A DNA stretch of 64,000 nt from Thozetella sp. PMI_491 (GCA_021432635.1 MU270047.1:496001-560000); one strand, 5' to 3'. Shown: positions 1 through 10,499, counted from the stretch's first letter. Program-made: numbers and translations. Notes: generated by a model from the letters alone, not told the origin.

Positions 1-2
1 CC

Positions 3-530
3 ACCTCTGGGATTCACAACTTCATATTTGCCCTGTCGCTCCGTGACCCTCCAAGAGATGCAGCCAGAGGCATTATCGGCGTCCTGGGCCTTAACCCCCG
101 CGGCTCTCTCTGTTATATGCTATATCCGGACTTCTCTGGCCAAGGCTACTGCACCGAGGCACTCCGGGCCTTCCTAGAGGCTCTTTTTAAAGTGCAACCA
201 CAGAGACATGAGCTGGAAGCTTGGATATTCGAGGACAATATCTCCAGTCGGAGGGTCGCGGAAAAGTGTGGCTTTGAGTATAGAGTACCAGTTGCAGAAC
301 AACGACGCCGGTTCCTGGAGCAGGAGGAAGAGGATGAATTAAAACAGGCAGTTGTGAATCTCGGGCAGAAGCTCGAGGCTGACCTAAAACAGGCAGTTGT
401 GAGTCTGGGTTTGCCGAGGGCAACCCAAGAAAGGGCAATGCTGCGGTTTGTTTATGAGAGGAATGCCACGGATGCTGGAGTCAACGCAAATGAAGGCGTA
501 CTACAGGAGGGGCAGAACATAGGAGGGTGA
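3..530 (+). CDS. GNAT-family N-acetyltransferase, 5' end missing
   Basis: The reading frame is open from the window edge, so the N-terminus and start lie upstream. The visible part carries the second half of a GNAT fold of the RimJ/RimL kind: a beta strand ending in GIIGVLGLNP, the acetyl-CoA loop in FSGQGYCTEAL, and the C-terminal signature DNISSRRVAEKCGFEY. Such enzymes move an acetyl group from acetyl-CoA to an amine; the substrate here cannot be read. After the domain there is a charged helical tail containing two near-identical copies of LKQAVV(N/S)LG spaced 15 residues apart, encoded by a direct DNA repeat. The next gene is about 0.8 kb away on the same strand. The family call is firm; the specific role is unknown. 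Confidence 0.75.
   Translation, partial: TSGIHNFIFALSLRDPPRDAARGIIGVLGLNPRGSLCYMLYPDFSGQGYCTEALRAFLEALFKVQPQRHELEAWIFEDNISSRRVAEKCGFEYRVPVAEQRRRFLEQEEEDELKQAVVNLGQKLEADLKQAVVSLGLPRATQERAMLRFVYERNATDAGVNANEGVLQEGQNIGG
341..406 (+). repeat. Short direct repeat inside the acetyltransferase tail
   Basis: Two copies of a roughly 21-nt unit beginning aaaacaggcagttgtga lie at 341-361 and 386-406, differing at one position. They are 45 nt apart, which keeps the reading frame and duplicates a short helical peptide in the protein tail. Confidence 0.8.
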
Positions 531-1338
531 CAAATAGATCGATTGATGCTTTCAAGAAGTTGTATCGTCGTGCTTCAGAGAGGTATAGCGGCCAGCTCGT
601 CTGTCGAACACGGGTCGAGGCTGGCTTCAGATTTTGGTATGGCCCGTGCGCCCGAGATAGGGGCCTCTCTCCCGATATAAACAAAACAACAGGGAGCATG
701 AGAACGCTCCGCTAATCCTCAAGATTACAAAAAAAGAATAATAAGGATTTTCTCATGATAAACTAGAAGCATATACCAAATAGTTATATGCATTAGGAGA
801 AGAAGCAGAGAGAAGATGGCGTCGACGATATAATGCATAGTAGAGTAGAAAGCTAGCATCTCCGAGAACTACAAAATGAACAGCAAAAAGGTCACTACCT
901 AGCAGTTAATGTATATTTTGACGATATTATTAAGATTCGGGTTGGCCGTGAGTTCACTGCCGCGCTGTTGGGTGGTAATATTCGAGGCTCTGCTTATCTT
1001 GAAAGATTAAAGAAATGTGTTAGCCGACGGTGAACCAGAAGATGACTAGACTTTCCACCTATTTGATACTGCCTCTCTAGCGTATGAAGTGATTTTAAGA
1101 CCGAGGTGAGGGAGCCAAAGAGTGGATGATTCGATGCCGCAGTGCTGAACTATCCTGAGCTGTCGCAACGTCTGCCTCTCAGTCACCGCCCCGGGACAAT
1201 AATTCACCCGAAGTAAAATAGGTCGAAACCAATATTCACACCAAGACATCCCAAGAGTACACACCTAGAATGGCCGGGCGGGTCGGTATTGCCACGATCA
1301 AGAGAACCGAAGAAATCAGAACAACTTAAGGCGATACG
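531..1338. other. Intergenic, no gene seen
   Basis: This stretch is AT-richer than most of the window and holds only short frames without family resemblance. It should contain the acetyltransferase 3' end and the promoter of the next gene. No transposon ends or RNA genes were noticed. Confidence 0.5.
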
Positions 1339-2043
1339 ATGCCCGAGTCGATATTTGTCGACGCTATTTCCATGCCTACATCTCCCAAATCAGGTGGTGA
1401 TCTCGACCAAGGCGCCACCTTGAGCCATAGTGGCGAGGACGAAGGTCACTCTGGCCACCATATCAACCACCCCAGCCCCGCGGTTCCTCATGCCTTCCCT
1501 ACCAACAAGACATGCCAAACCAGCTCTCACTCTTCAAAACCAACCGCTGAGTTGCGCATTAGCGATGAAGAATGTGATACTCTTGGAGACATGCTCAATG
1601 GGCGACTTGGTATAGAGCTCGAGAACGACAAGGCTTGCACCAAGCTTTGGGAAGCAGCCCTGTCAGTGAGGGCGGGGGAATATCATCAGGCAGAGCAAAC
1701 GACACTTCTCTGCTACCAGGATGTAGTCAAAAATCTTCACAACGACGCCGCCTTCTTGCAGGCTGTCTATGACTACAACCAACTGTCCAGAGAGGGCATG
1801 ACCATCGAGCTTCTTCGCAAGGCATTAGCCCCGAGAGCACTGACCGAAACCGAGCAATCCTTAATCAACATGTCCATTTCGGAAGCCCATATGCAAAACA
1901 ATCTCGCGTATCGAAACTTACCCCCAGCCGCCCCGGAAGTGGGCGTCTGGGATCTCATGGTCCTCAACGGATATCAGGTCCCCATCGAGTACTTCCATCT
2001 ACAACTCATACCCTCAGGGTTTGTATATTCCTTCGACGAATGA
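1339..2043 (+). CDS. Hypothetical protein, 234 residues
   Basis: A single uninterrupted frame starts at an ATG in acceptable context and ends in TGA. I do not recognise the family. Residues 1-70 are low-complexity, rich in Ser, His and Pro. From about residue 75 the protein looks folded and mostly helical, with many acidic and aromatic positions, for example ECDTLGDMLNGRLGIEL and a C-terminal stretch near VWDLMVLNGYQVP. No signal peptide, membrane segment or known catalytic motif is visible. It lies beside another unplaced gene in AT-richer DNA, which would fit a lineage-specific gene. No intron is required. Confidence 0.55.
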   Translation: MPESIFVDAISMPTSPKSGGDLDQGATLSHSGEDEGHSGHHINHPSPAVPHAFPTNKTCQTSSHSSKPTAELRISDEECDTLGDMLNGRLGIELENDKACTKLWEAALSVRAGEYHQAEQTTLLCYQDVVKNLHNDAAFLQAVYDYNQLSREGMTIELLRKALAPRALTETEQSLINMSISEAHMQNNLAYRNLPPAAPEVGVWDLMVLNGYQVPIEYFHLQLIPSGFVYSFDE

Positions 2044-2527
2044 GTTTTTCTCAAGAATTTATGTTAGAGGTGAGAATATATTGCTAGATATCCGGAGGCA
2101 ATAAGGCAAATCTGACGATATGGTGAGTGGGTGGTTCATATTCAATACCAAAGCCCCCCATTTAGCAGCCAAGACAAAACAACTACCATGCTCTATGTAC
2201 CTGTGCCGCTTAATATCCTAGTCACCAGTAAGGCCGCTTTTTACCTCTACTCTTTGCTATTTTCTTCCTCTCCTCCCCTTATTTAATCAGATACTTGACA
2301 TTCTCTCAGCCTCCCGTCCCACCATCAGTCCCTCTCCACTTTCCTCTTGCCTCTTGACTATTTCGGTCGGCCTGTGCGGAAGTTGGATTCTACCAACTCG
2401 TCTCAGATCATTTGGTCTATTGCTTTCTTCCGATGCCGGACCCGTCACTAAAAGTTCTAACACCTTTACCGTGCGGGTCACTCTTTAGATCTCGGTCATC
2501 ACTTTCTCGGTCGTTGGGCCTGGCATC
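2044..2527. other. Intergenic spacer with pyrimidine-rich leader
   Basis: There is no gene. The distal half (about 2240-2460) is rich in C and T, as is common in front of filamentous-fungal start codons, and probably is the promoter and leader of the gene at 2528. Confidence 0.5.
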
Positions 2528-3961
2528 ATGCCCGACATAGATCAGGACCAGGACCGATCAGCGGGAAAAGACGTACTCGTTCGAGTAAGGGAGCTTGACA
2601 AGATTCTGTCACAGATTGGCGTAGGTCTGCGGCCGGACAAGCAACTGCGACTTCAGCACGCCAAGAAACTCGAGCTTGACGGGCTCTCTGCCCATCAGAT
2701 CCGCCTCGCAATTCCAGGAGTCGACATTTTGCTACATGAATGGAAAACTCTCGAGGCAGAGAGATCGAGGTGGGTATACACTGCTCTCAAAGACCTCAGA
2801 AGACGAGAACTTGATCACAAGTTCACCGCTGCTAACAAGCCACGGACTGAGCTCGATTTCCCAGAGCTCTTTGGACACTATCCACAAGATGTCATCCATG
2901 CCGATATGGGTCGAGAAGGTGGGCAGACCGGCCAGTCTAAACGAGTCAGTGTGACTTCTCAAACCACGCATGGTAGGGACGGGACTCGGCCTCCTAGCTC
3001 ATCTGCATCAAGCCCGTTCAGTCTCCGCGAGCTCACTACCCTTGGCTGTGTCGGTCCTCAAGGCCGGGAAAACAATATAATTCCTAGCCGCTATCGCGTG
3101 GACTCGATGAAATATCATCCCCCGTCCGAAAGGCTGCTCCGGCAGGAGTTCTTCGACGAGGAGATGGAGTCATGGCGGAAGCGAGACTCGCTCCAAGTTG
3201 GCTTCGCTTTCGAAATGCCATCAAAGATATCATACCGCAGTGACCTCACTCCGGTCGAGCTCGAGACCAAAAGCATTACAAGTAAGGCTGGGAGAAGAGA
3301 ACTCCGCCAGTTCCGGCACTACTCCCGGCGGGTGAAAGACACGTTAGCCACCCCGCTTCGTGTACCTCGCTACGACCCCGACAGCTATTATCAGGAGGAA
3401 GATCGGTATTTTGATGAAATCGATACGAGAAACGTCGGTAGTAGCCATATAGCACCATCGGCCCACTCCTTCCAACCTGAGCCCCGAGTTCCAGCTAGCT
3501 TTGGCCGTGAACTGCATCTGACGACCAGGTTCCCGAACATGCCAATCAGCCAGATCCTCAGCGACAACATCCGAGAGCAAATCTGTCCGTAGGAGGATCA
3601 GCGCTTCGGACACCAAATCTCGGGGAATGCCGGAGAGATCTTGTGTCCTAGAGATGTGTACTTCGAACGCACCATTACTGGCAAAGACGATATTCCAGAC
3701 GTGGCCCGCCCCTGCCGATATGTTAGCTTTGGCCGCTACAGCAACACGGCTCAAGATGATCCCGGCAACGTCTCAGCCCCCATAGCCCCTGGTATACTGC
3801 ATGCTCGAAGAGCAGGGGCCGCGAATGATGAGCATATGACCGTGGACAGCACGGATCATACGGTCGAGGATGAAGCGGACAACACCTCGGAAGAGGACAT
3901 TATGGCAGTGGCATTTGAGGTGAACAATGATGATGAGAAAGACGAGGACTATGTCGACTAG
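2528..3961 (+). CDS. Hypothetical protein with one inferred intron
   Basis: The frame opens at an ATG in good context (catcATGcc) and runs to a TAG at 3590-3592, but the same frame stays open beyond it to 3961. A 63-nt intron at 3589-3651 (donor GTAGGA, acceptor TGTCCTAG, length divisible by three) would remove the stop and join two exons into about 456 residues. The donor and branch site are weak, so a real stop at residue 355 remains possible. The N-terminal 120 residues look helical and charged (VRVRELDKILSQIG, LEAERSRW); the middle is Arg- and Asp-rich; the C-terminus is very acidic and ends in DEKDEDYVD. No known domain was recognised. Confidence 0.5.
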
Positions 3962-4733
3962 CCATACGGACCATAAGGGTCGAAGCACAGATACAGATTA
4001 ATACATAGCTGGCTGAGATGGGGATCATGACCGAGGCACTGTGGTACCCTGAGCTTAGTGCATGTGCGGACGGGCCGATACTTCTAAGGCCTGAACGTTA
4101 TCCAGAGCAAGGGAACGCTCCCGCACAACTGATACAGTTCAGCCGTCTCATAAGAACAGACCTAATATCCAATACTGAAAGGGGCGGAATAAACAGAACA
4201 TCATGGAGCCTGCCCGCCATCTTGAGGCCAGACTTTACTTTCCATGGCTAACTACCTATGGCAGCACCGCTTGCGTGCCGCGGCCCGTCGGCCGAAAGTT
4301 TCTTAGCGAAGCTGCTTGAAGAAATTCCACTGCAGCAACCGATGGGGCTTCAAGTGCACCACCCCTCGTTACCCCACCTCGAGCCAACATCTTGACCAAC
4401 TAGAGATGGCGGGGATGTCGTCACCGAAGAGCCAAAGGTCGAGAGGGGCCGGCAGAGGGAGTCATTGAAAACGAGCTGTACGAATATTAGGTGTAAATTC
4501 GAGCTTGTACATTACCTAAGTGGATGTCTGAGGAGAAAAGTGTTATTCCATTATTCCAGCGGAGGCTAGCACGGATTTATAATCACTCGAGAAGGAGTGC
4601 AGCCCCAGGGGAAGGAGACCTCTTCCACCAACCAAGACGGCATCGACAATAAATACCGCCTTCTTTTTTAAAGAGAACAAAAAATAAATATATACAGAAA
4701 CCCGATACTGTCACCACTCCGACCGCTTTCCAA
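3962..4733. other. Intergenic, no gene seen
   Basis: An ATG-initiated frame of 77 codons at 4018-4251 is the longest feature and has no family resemblance, so it is not called. An A/T-rich part near 4660-4700 precedes the transferase gene and may belong to its promoter. Confidence 0.5.
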
Positions 4734-6179
4734 ATGGCTACCCCCACTGAGATTCACCTGTACACTACGCAGACACCAAATGGCATAAAAGTGTCGATCC
4801 TACTCGAGGAACTGGGCCTGGCCTACAAGGTGAGCTGGACAGCATCCTTATGGTATCTGCTCCTGAGCGTCGTGCTGACTTTCTCTAGACTACCAAGATT
4901 GCTCTGAGCGAGAACACCCAGAAGGCATGAGGGCCCTGACATGCAGCCCCGCTTCTCTAGAAGAGAAGACACCTAAAAAGAAGGCACACGGCCTCTATAA
5001 GCTAACCAATAGTAGGAGCCGTGGTTCCTCGAGATTAACCCCAACGGCCGCATTCCTGCGCTCACCGATGTACATACTGACGGAAAACCAATCCGCCTGT
5101 TCGAGAGCGGCTCCATCTTGCAGTACCTCGTTGACCGGTATGACCCCGAGCACAAGATATCATACCCGTATGGCTCGCGAGAGTACTGGGAGGCGAACAA
5201 CTGGGTAAATATTGCTTACGTCCGCGCATCAGAAAGCTAGATTTCTAACGCTGCCGCAGCTTTTCTGGCAAATGGGAGGCCTAGGGCCAATGTGAGTACT
5301 TGCGTGTCCTTGATCCCGCCTCTAGACCATCCTGGAAGTAGCTGTATACCTGGAACGCCTTTGGCATCCGCTCCACCCCCGAGACGTCACTTCGAACTCC
5401 AAAGACATTCTTCAAAGTTTGACAAAATAGCTGACACTTCCTAGGCAAGGGTAGGGACCCGTTTGGTTTGTATAAAGATCCATATGCGCGCGGCTGACCC
5501 TTCTTGCCTTACAGACAAGCCAACCACTTTGGACGTAAGTGGCACCCCCATGGCGGTAGCCAGTTCCTTCCTTGTACTTGTCACTGACTTTGTGTAGGCT
5601 AGTACGTATTTCGCGACCAAATTACCCCCCTTCAACTTCCTAGTTTGCCTACGAATGGACAATCGCAACCGATTTGGTTCCTAATTCGAGGTTTTCCGGT
5701 ATGTCACAATCCCGCTCAAGGCAATTATTAACCCCAGATGCGGGAAGTGCCCCTGAGAAGATTCAGTACGGCATAGATAGATACCGAAACGAGACCCGCC
5801 GCTTGTACAAGGTCATGGACACGCAGTTGGCGAAGTCAACTTCAGGCTTCCTTGTTGGCGACCGCCTCACTATCGCCGACATTTCAGCTTGGGGTTGGGT
5901 CGCCGCTCACCGTATGTCTCAGCCCGCCTATAACGTGTGTTCCCATATTGACTAGAGTGCGCCATAGACTGGGCTGGATTGTCGCTCGCCGAGCTTCCCC
6001 ACCTAGATGCCTGGCTGGACAAGCTGCTGGTGCGCCCCGGCTTCGAGCGTGGTCGGAATATTCCCGACCGCCACACAGCCTTTGACCAGCGGAAGCTGAC
6101 GGAGGAGGAGCTCGAGAAAGCAGCCCAGGCCAGTCGCGCCTGGGTGCAGAAGGGCATGGCAGAGGATGCCAAGCAGTAA
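4734..6179 (+). CDS. Ure2-like glutathione S-transferase, nine exons including two microexons
   Basis: Exons: 4734-4829, 4889-4924, 5016-5204, 5260-5291, 5445-5450, 5515-5534, 5598-5601, 5748-5911, 5968-6179, giving 252 residues, normal for the family. Residues 7-95 form the thioredoxin-like glutathione-binding half, with TPNGIKVSILLEELGL (Asn16 of the TPNG motif) and the ESGSILQYL loop. The helical half has the family core GPMQGQANHF, RYAPEKI and VGDRLTIADI. The core is complete only when 6-nt (GCAAGG) and 4-nt (GCTA) exons are spliced in. The second intron begins with GC instead of GT. It probably conjugates or reduces electrophiles with glutathione in the cytosol, or is a Ure2-type regulator. 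If splicing fails at the GC donor, the frame stops after 45 residues. The last acceptor has an in-frame alternative at 5955. Confidence 0.8.
5445..5450 (+). other. 6-nt microexon of the transferase gene
   Basis: The hexamer GCAAGG is bounded by CTTCCTAG and GTAGGG. It completes the codons AT|G CAA GG|A, giving Met-Gln-Gly between Pro and Gln, as in the family motif GPMQGQANHF. The flanking introns (153 and 64 nt) each have a CTGAC branch site. Skipping it would keep the frame but give GPIQANHF. Confidence 0.7.
5598..5601 (+). other. 4-nt microexon of the transferase gene
   Basis: The tetramer GCTA is bounded by GTGTAG, with a CTGAC branch site just upstream, and by the strong donor GTACGT. 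It completes C|GC TA|T, giving Arg-Tyr of the conserved RYAPEKI motif, provided the next acceptor is GGGAAG at 5747. Omitting it with acceptor CCCCAG at 5737 also keeps the frame but gives HAGSAPEKI. Confidence 0.6.
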
Positions 6180-7362
6180 AGTCGATTGGCTATGTGCTCT
6201 GTAGGTGTAGGAAGCACGGTTGGTCTGAGAAACATCTCTGAACCTGTAACGCATGGAGAAACCCGTTGGAGCCGAGCTAGAGATAGTACGCGTTCAAGAC
6301 AGCTGTTGAGCCCATAGGAGACGCATCAGATCGTTGGAATGAGCACCGAAATGGAGCGTGAAGATGTCGCTTTGAGCCATTATAAACCTCACCCATTGAT
6401 CTAGAGTTTACACAGGGAGCTAATTCGTGGTCTTCCACCAAACAGCTAGGAAAACTTGGGTAGTCACGCGTAAGAAACGTGGTGACGATGGCTGCTTGTT
6501 ATACTGATATTGCTCAGCCCCCTCAATAGGAAGCAAAGATGTGTAATCTCGGGCTTGGCTTTCTGAGGAACAGCAGAAGCGCTGACCCGTATAAATACAA
6601 CTAAAGTTGCAGAAAATTCATTAACAATGAGACTGACGAACTAGACTAATAGAGGGCCAGATAATCTTCCACAAACGGAGGTGCTGGTATCTCGACGCTG
6701 TAACCAAATCGCAAACTGTTGGCACCTGCGAGTCCGGCACGTTGAGCTCGCGGGCAGCATATCGCCAGTTCCGACCATGACATATATGTCATCTCTGAAC
6801 TTAAGTCTACCCGCCTTTATTTCCATTGATAGCTTACTCCTTGCTGCCATCTCTGCTTGGCGTTTCTCCGCTGGGTCGGAAGCAGACATACCTACTCTCA
6901 TACTTGAAACCCTAACCCTTGGCTAGGAACTGGACCCAGTCAGGAGATAAACTCGGGAGATGCGTGCGCATCTTACTACACAGCTCTTGAGCATGGGATG
7001 GCCTGAGAAATGTGTAGCATAGAAAATCGTAGGAGCCTGTTGGACGTACAAGTCGGAGAACAGCCATCGCCGGCACATACCCGGTATGGGTGGTCAGAGA
7101 GACGAACGTATCTCAGATGTCCACGGAGTAATAATTAAATACTTCTTCCTCAAGCGGCGAGCGAGATCCATGGGAGGCAAGTGGGGCAGCAGGGGTAGTG
7201 TGGATGGCCCATGCTTGATTCGCCACCGTTGTTTCGCTGGAAATTTACCACGCGAACCGAACCATCCATCCAACTTTCCTCCTTCTTTGCACTGCAACCA
7301 ATTTTGCGACCCTATCGCCGCCTGACGAACGCTCATCACCGCCAAGCGGCCCCGAAATCGCC
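6180..7362. other. Intergenic, no gene seen
   Basis: This stretch holds only short unrelated frames. The last 150 bases before 7363 are C-rich and likely form the leader of the BBP gene. No repeats or RNA genes were noticed. Confidence 0.5.
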
Positions 7363-9461
7363 ATGTCGTGGAGAAATCAAGGGATCACCGGATCCAACAA
7401 TATCCCTCTGGGGAAGATGCGTCGCTTCGGCGGCGACGAAGACGGCCCGCCGCCTTCGAACGGCAGCACTCCCCCCTACTCGAATGGCGATCGCGACGGA
7501 AAGCGCGGTCGTAGCCCCGAGCGCTCCGAGGACGGTCCGCGTCGCCGCAAGAAGAGGAATCGTTGGGGGGATGCGACTGAGAACAAGGCCGCGGGTTTGA
7601 TGGGTCTTCCCACTGCCATCGTGGCCAACATGACCAGCGAGCAGCTTGAGGCCTACACCCTGCACCTTCGTATTGAGGAGATCACCCAGAAACTCAAGAT
7701 CGATGATGTTGTTCCGGCCGACGGTGACAGGTAAGTTCACTTCTTCCATAGCCCCTCCTACGGCTGTTGCCTCCCATCTCCCCTTTCCTTCCCTGGGTTG
7801 GATGTCTCTTTACTGACCGCACCTCTCGGTTTCTAGGTCTCCCTCACCAGCTCCGCAGTACGACAATCATGGCCGACGTGTCAACACGCGCGAATACCGA
7901 TACCGGAAGCGCTTGGAGGACGAGCGACACAAACTCATCGAGAGGGCGATGAAGACGATCCCGAACTATCACCCGCCGCAGGACTATCGCAGGCCCACCA
8001 AGACCCAGGAGAAGGTCTACGTGCCGGTCAATGACTATCCTGAGATTAACTTCAGTATGATTGCTAACCCTCTAACCTCTCTAACCATCCCCTCCCCCCT
8101 TTGGTTTGATGCTAGGCATGCCGCCGCCCTCCCACGTGGTGCTGTGCCTGGCACGCCGATCTTGTTGAGCTCTAACCTGTCTGTCCCCGTCTCTGTTTGA
8201 CTCGAATACTAACACTTAGCTCTCCCTCATTAAGTTGGTTTACTTATTGGACCCCGTGGCAACACCCTGAAGAAAATGGAGGCCGAGTCTGGTGCCAAGA
8301 TTGCCATCCGTGGCAAGGGTTCCGTCAAGGAAGGCAAGGGCAAGTCTGACGCCGCTCACTCCAGCAACCAGGAGGAAGACCTTCACTGCCTCATCATGGC
8401 CGACACTGAGGAGAAGGTCAACAAGGCTAAGAAGCTGATCCACAACGTCATCGAGACTGTACGTTACCTCTGCCCGCCACTTCGTCCCACCCCTGAACCA
8501 TCATTACTGACAATCATAATTATACTAGGCCGCCTCCATCCCCGAAGGCCAGAACGAGCTGAAGCGAAACCAGCTGCGTGAGCTTGCTGCGCTCAACGGT
8601 ACGCTGCGTGACGATGAGAACCAGGCCTGCCAGAACTGTGGCCAGATCGGTCATCGTAAATACGACTGCCCTGAGAAGCAGAACTACACAGCCAACATCA
8701 TCTGCCGTGTCTGTGGTAACGCGGGTCACATGGCTCGTGACTGCCCTGACCGACAGCGTGGTACCAGCTGGCGGAACGACGGTCCTCGCCCTGGCGGTCG
8801 CATCGCCGGCCCTGGTGCCGGCGGTGGCGGCGGCGGAGATGCCGTTGACCGCGAGTATGAGGTTAGTCCCGTCCCAGCCTCGCGTACAACCCCCCCCGAT
8901 ACTAACTCTAGAAAGCAACTCATGCAAGAACTCGGCGGCGGCCCCGCTCCCGCTCGCATTGAGGCAGGTCCGGGCTCATATGATAACGGCGGCGGCAATG
9001 GTGATGTCAAGCCCTGGCAGCGCGGCCCCACTGGCGCACCGGCCCCGTGGCGTTCCCGCAACAATGATAGGGACCACGAGGGTGGCGGAGGTTCCGGAGG
9101 TCCAGCTCCTTGGGCTCGCGAACGTTCGAGCCGCAACAACGATAACCGCGACGGAGATTCTTACTATGGTGGGCAGAGCTATGGTGCGGCGCCACCGGGC
9201 ACTGCCCCTCCTCCGTGGCAGCAGGCACCTGGTGCTTCTGCCTACGGCGGCTATCCTGGCTACGGCAGCTATGGTGCTCCCCCCGGAATGGGTGCTCCGC
9301 CGCCTCCGCCCCCTGGCGGACCGGGCGCTCCCGGCATGTCCGGTGGCCTGAATGCGCTTATCCAGCAGTACTCTGGTGCCCCACCGCCTCCTCCTTCTGG
9401 CGATGCTCCTCCGCCGCCGCCACCCAGCGATCAGCCTCCGCCGCCCCCTCCCGGCGCGTAA
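7363..9461 (+). CDS. BBP: Branchpoint-bridging protein (SF1/BBP)
   Basis: Exons: 7363-7730, 7837-8054, 8235-8458, 8529-8861, 8916-9461; 562 residues. BBP binds the intron branch site and contacts U2AF in the early spliceosome, in the nucleus. Order of parts: Arg/Lys-rich N-terminus with RKKRNRWG, helix-hairpin region near residues 75-190 ([17 protein letters not shown]), a KH-type RNA-binding domain with [17 protein letters not shown], two CCHC zinc knuckles ([14 protein letters not shown] and [14 protein letters not shown]), then a Gly- and Pro-rich tail with long proline runs. Introns 2 and 4 both skip a TAG placed 6-7 nt after the branch adenosine and use AAG. Intron 4 (54 nt) has no in-frame stop, so its retention would add 18 residues. 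Start ATG is in strong context. Confidence 0.93.
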
Positions 9462-10499
9462 GGGCCAGAGGTGGGGGTTGAGAAAGAAGCTCGAATCAAC
9501 CCATAAGACGAGCGTGGAGCGTATATGCATGCATTGGCGGTACCTAGCAGGAGGAGTCCCGCCGTTTACTGACCAACTAGTCGACAAGGACAACTAAACC
9601 TTTCCGTCTCCAGCTTTTTCTTTTGCAACATACTCGGGAGGCCAGCACTGACTGACAGGTCGTTCACTAACTGGAACCGGACCCTTAGCACTGCGTTCGG
9701 ACTAACTGTAAAATTGCGCTTTTTCTTAGGTAGTAATACATGCTGTCAACTTTGCGTCCGTATGTGGTGATCGTGATAGTGTCTTGTAGGTGACGATGCG
9801 AGGCGTGCCCAACTCGTATTAGATAGAATGGATCAACCAACCGCGATGTTTGCGGTTTGCGGGGGAAGCAAGCTGACATCACAGCGCATTATGCACGTCA
9901 CCTCGACACGCAAAAGGACAAGGCAGTCTCGATTTCATACTGATAGGACTACTTGATCCTAGGCAGGTCCTTCCGCCCGTGGGCATCGAGACTAAACCCG
10001 TGCCGTCTTGAATACTCAGGTCCAGTCGCGCCGTTGTGCTTTGGTGGGCAACGCTACTGAGGGAAAGCTCGGGGCTAAAGATCGGCCGCTAATGCTACAA
10101 AACTGATCGCTTCTACGAAGTAGTAGTACAGCCCGCTTGGGAGGGAGCTTGGGCCACCAAGGTACAGAAGTGGAGCACAGCACCACCTGAGCTTCCTTCT
10201 TCATCACCAACCAACCCCTCTCTCGGGTTCCCTCTGTCCCCTTCCCTTCGCCTCAGCATTCCTCTTGGAACGTCTGGCTCTTGTTTGCGCCCAAGATTGG
10301 TATCGGGGCTACGCATGAGAGACATTCTGTGAGGATACTTATTTGCGCAGCAGCAGCAGGTGTGTGTAGGACCTTGCACCCTGGCCACGGGGTTACTCTC
10401 TAACCCACGACCCAACCGTTGCCTGCCTTCTCTGTCCCCGCTCGGTCATCCAACATTTCCTCGACGGTGCTCTCGCGCGTCTCCTATATATGTCCTAAA
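9462..10499. other. Intergenic, no gene seen
   Basis: It contains the BBP 3' region and, towards 10140-10490, C/T-rich DNA leading into the protease gene. No coding frame with family resemblance is present. Confidence 0.5.

Noticed and set aside
2528-3592. Pseudogene call for the gene with the in-frame TAG
   Set aside because: A frame-keeping 63-nt intron explains the stop and the frame is otherwise open on both sides, so the gene was kept as a spliced CDS with lower confidence.
4018-4251. 77-codon ATG frame
   Set aside because: It is short, unsupported and without family resemblance in a spacer.
4889-5748. Broken glutathione transferase gene
   Set aside because: Naive translation is full of stops, but introns with proper branch sites, one GC donor and two microexons restore the whole family sequence.
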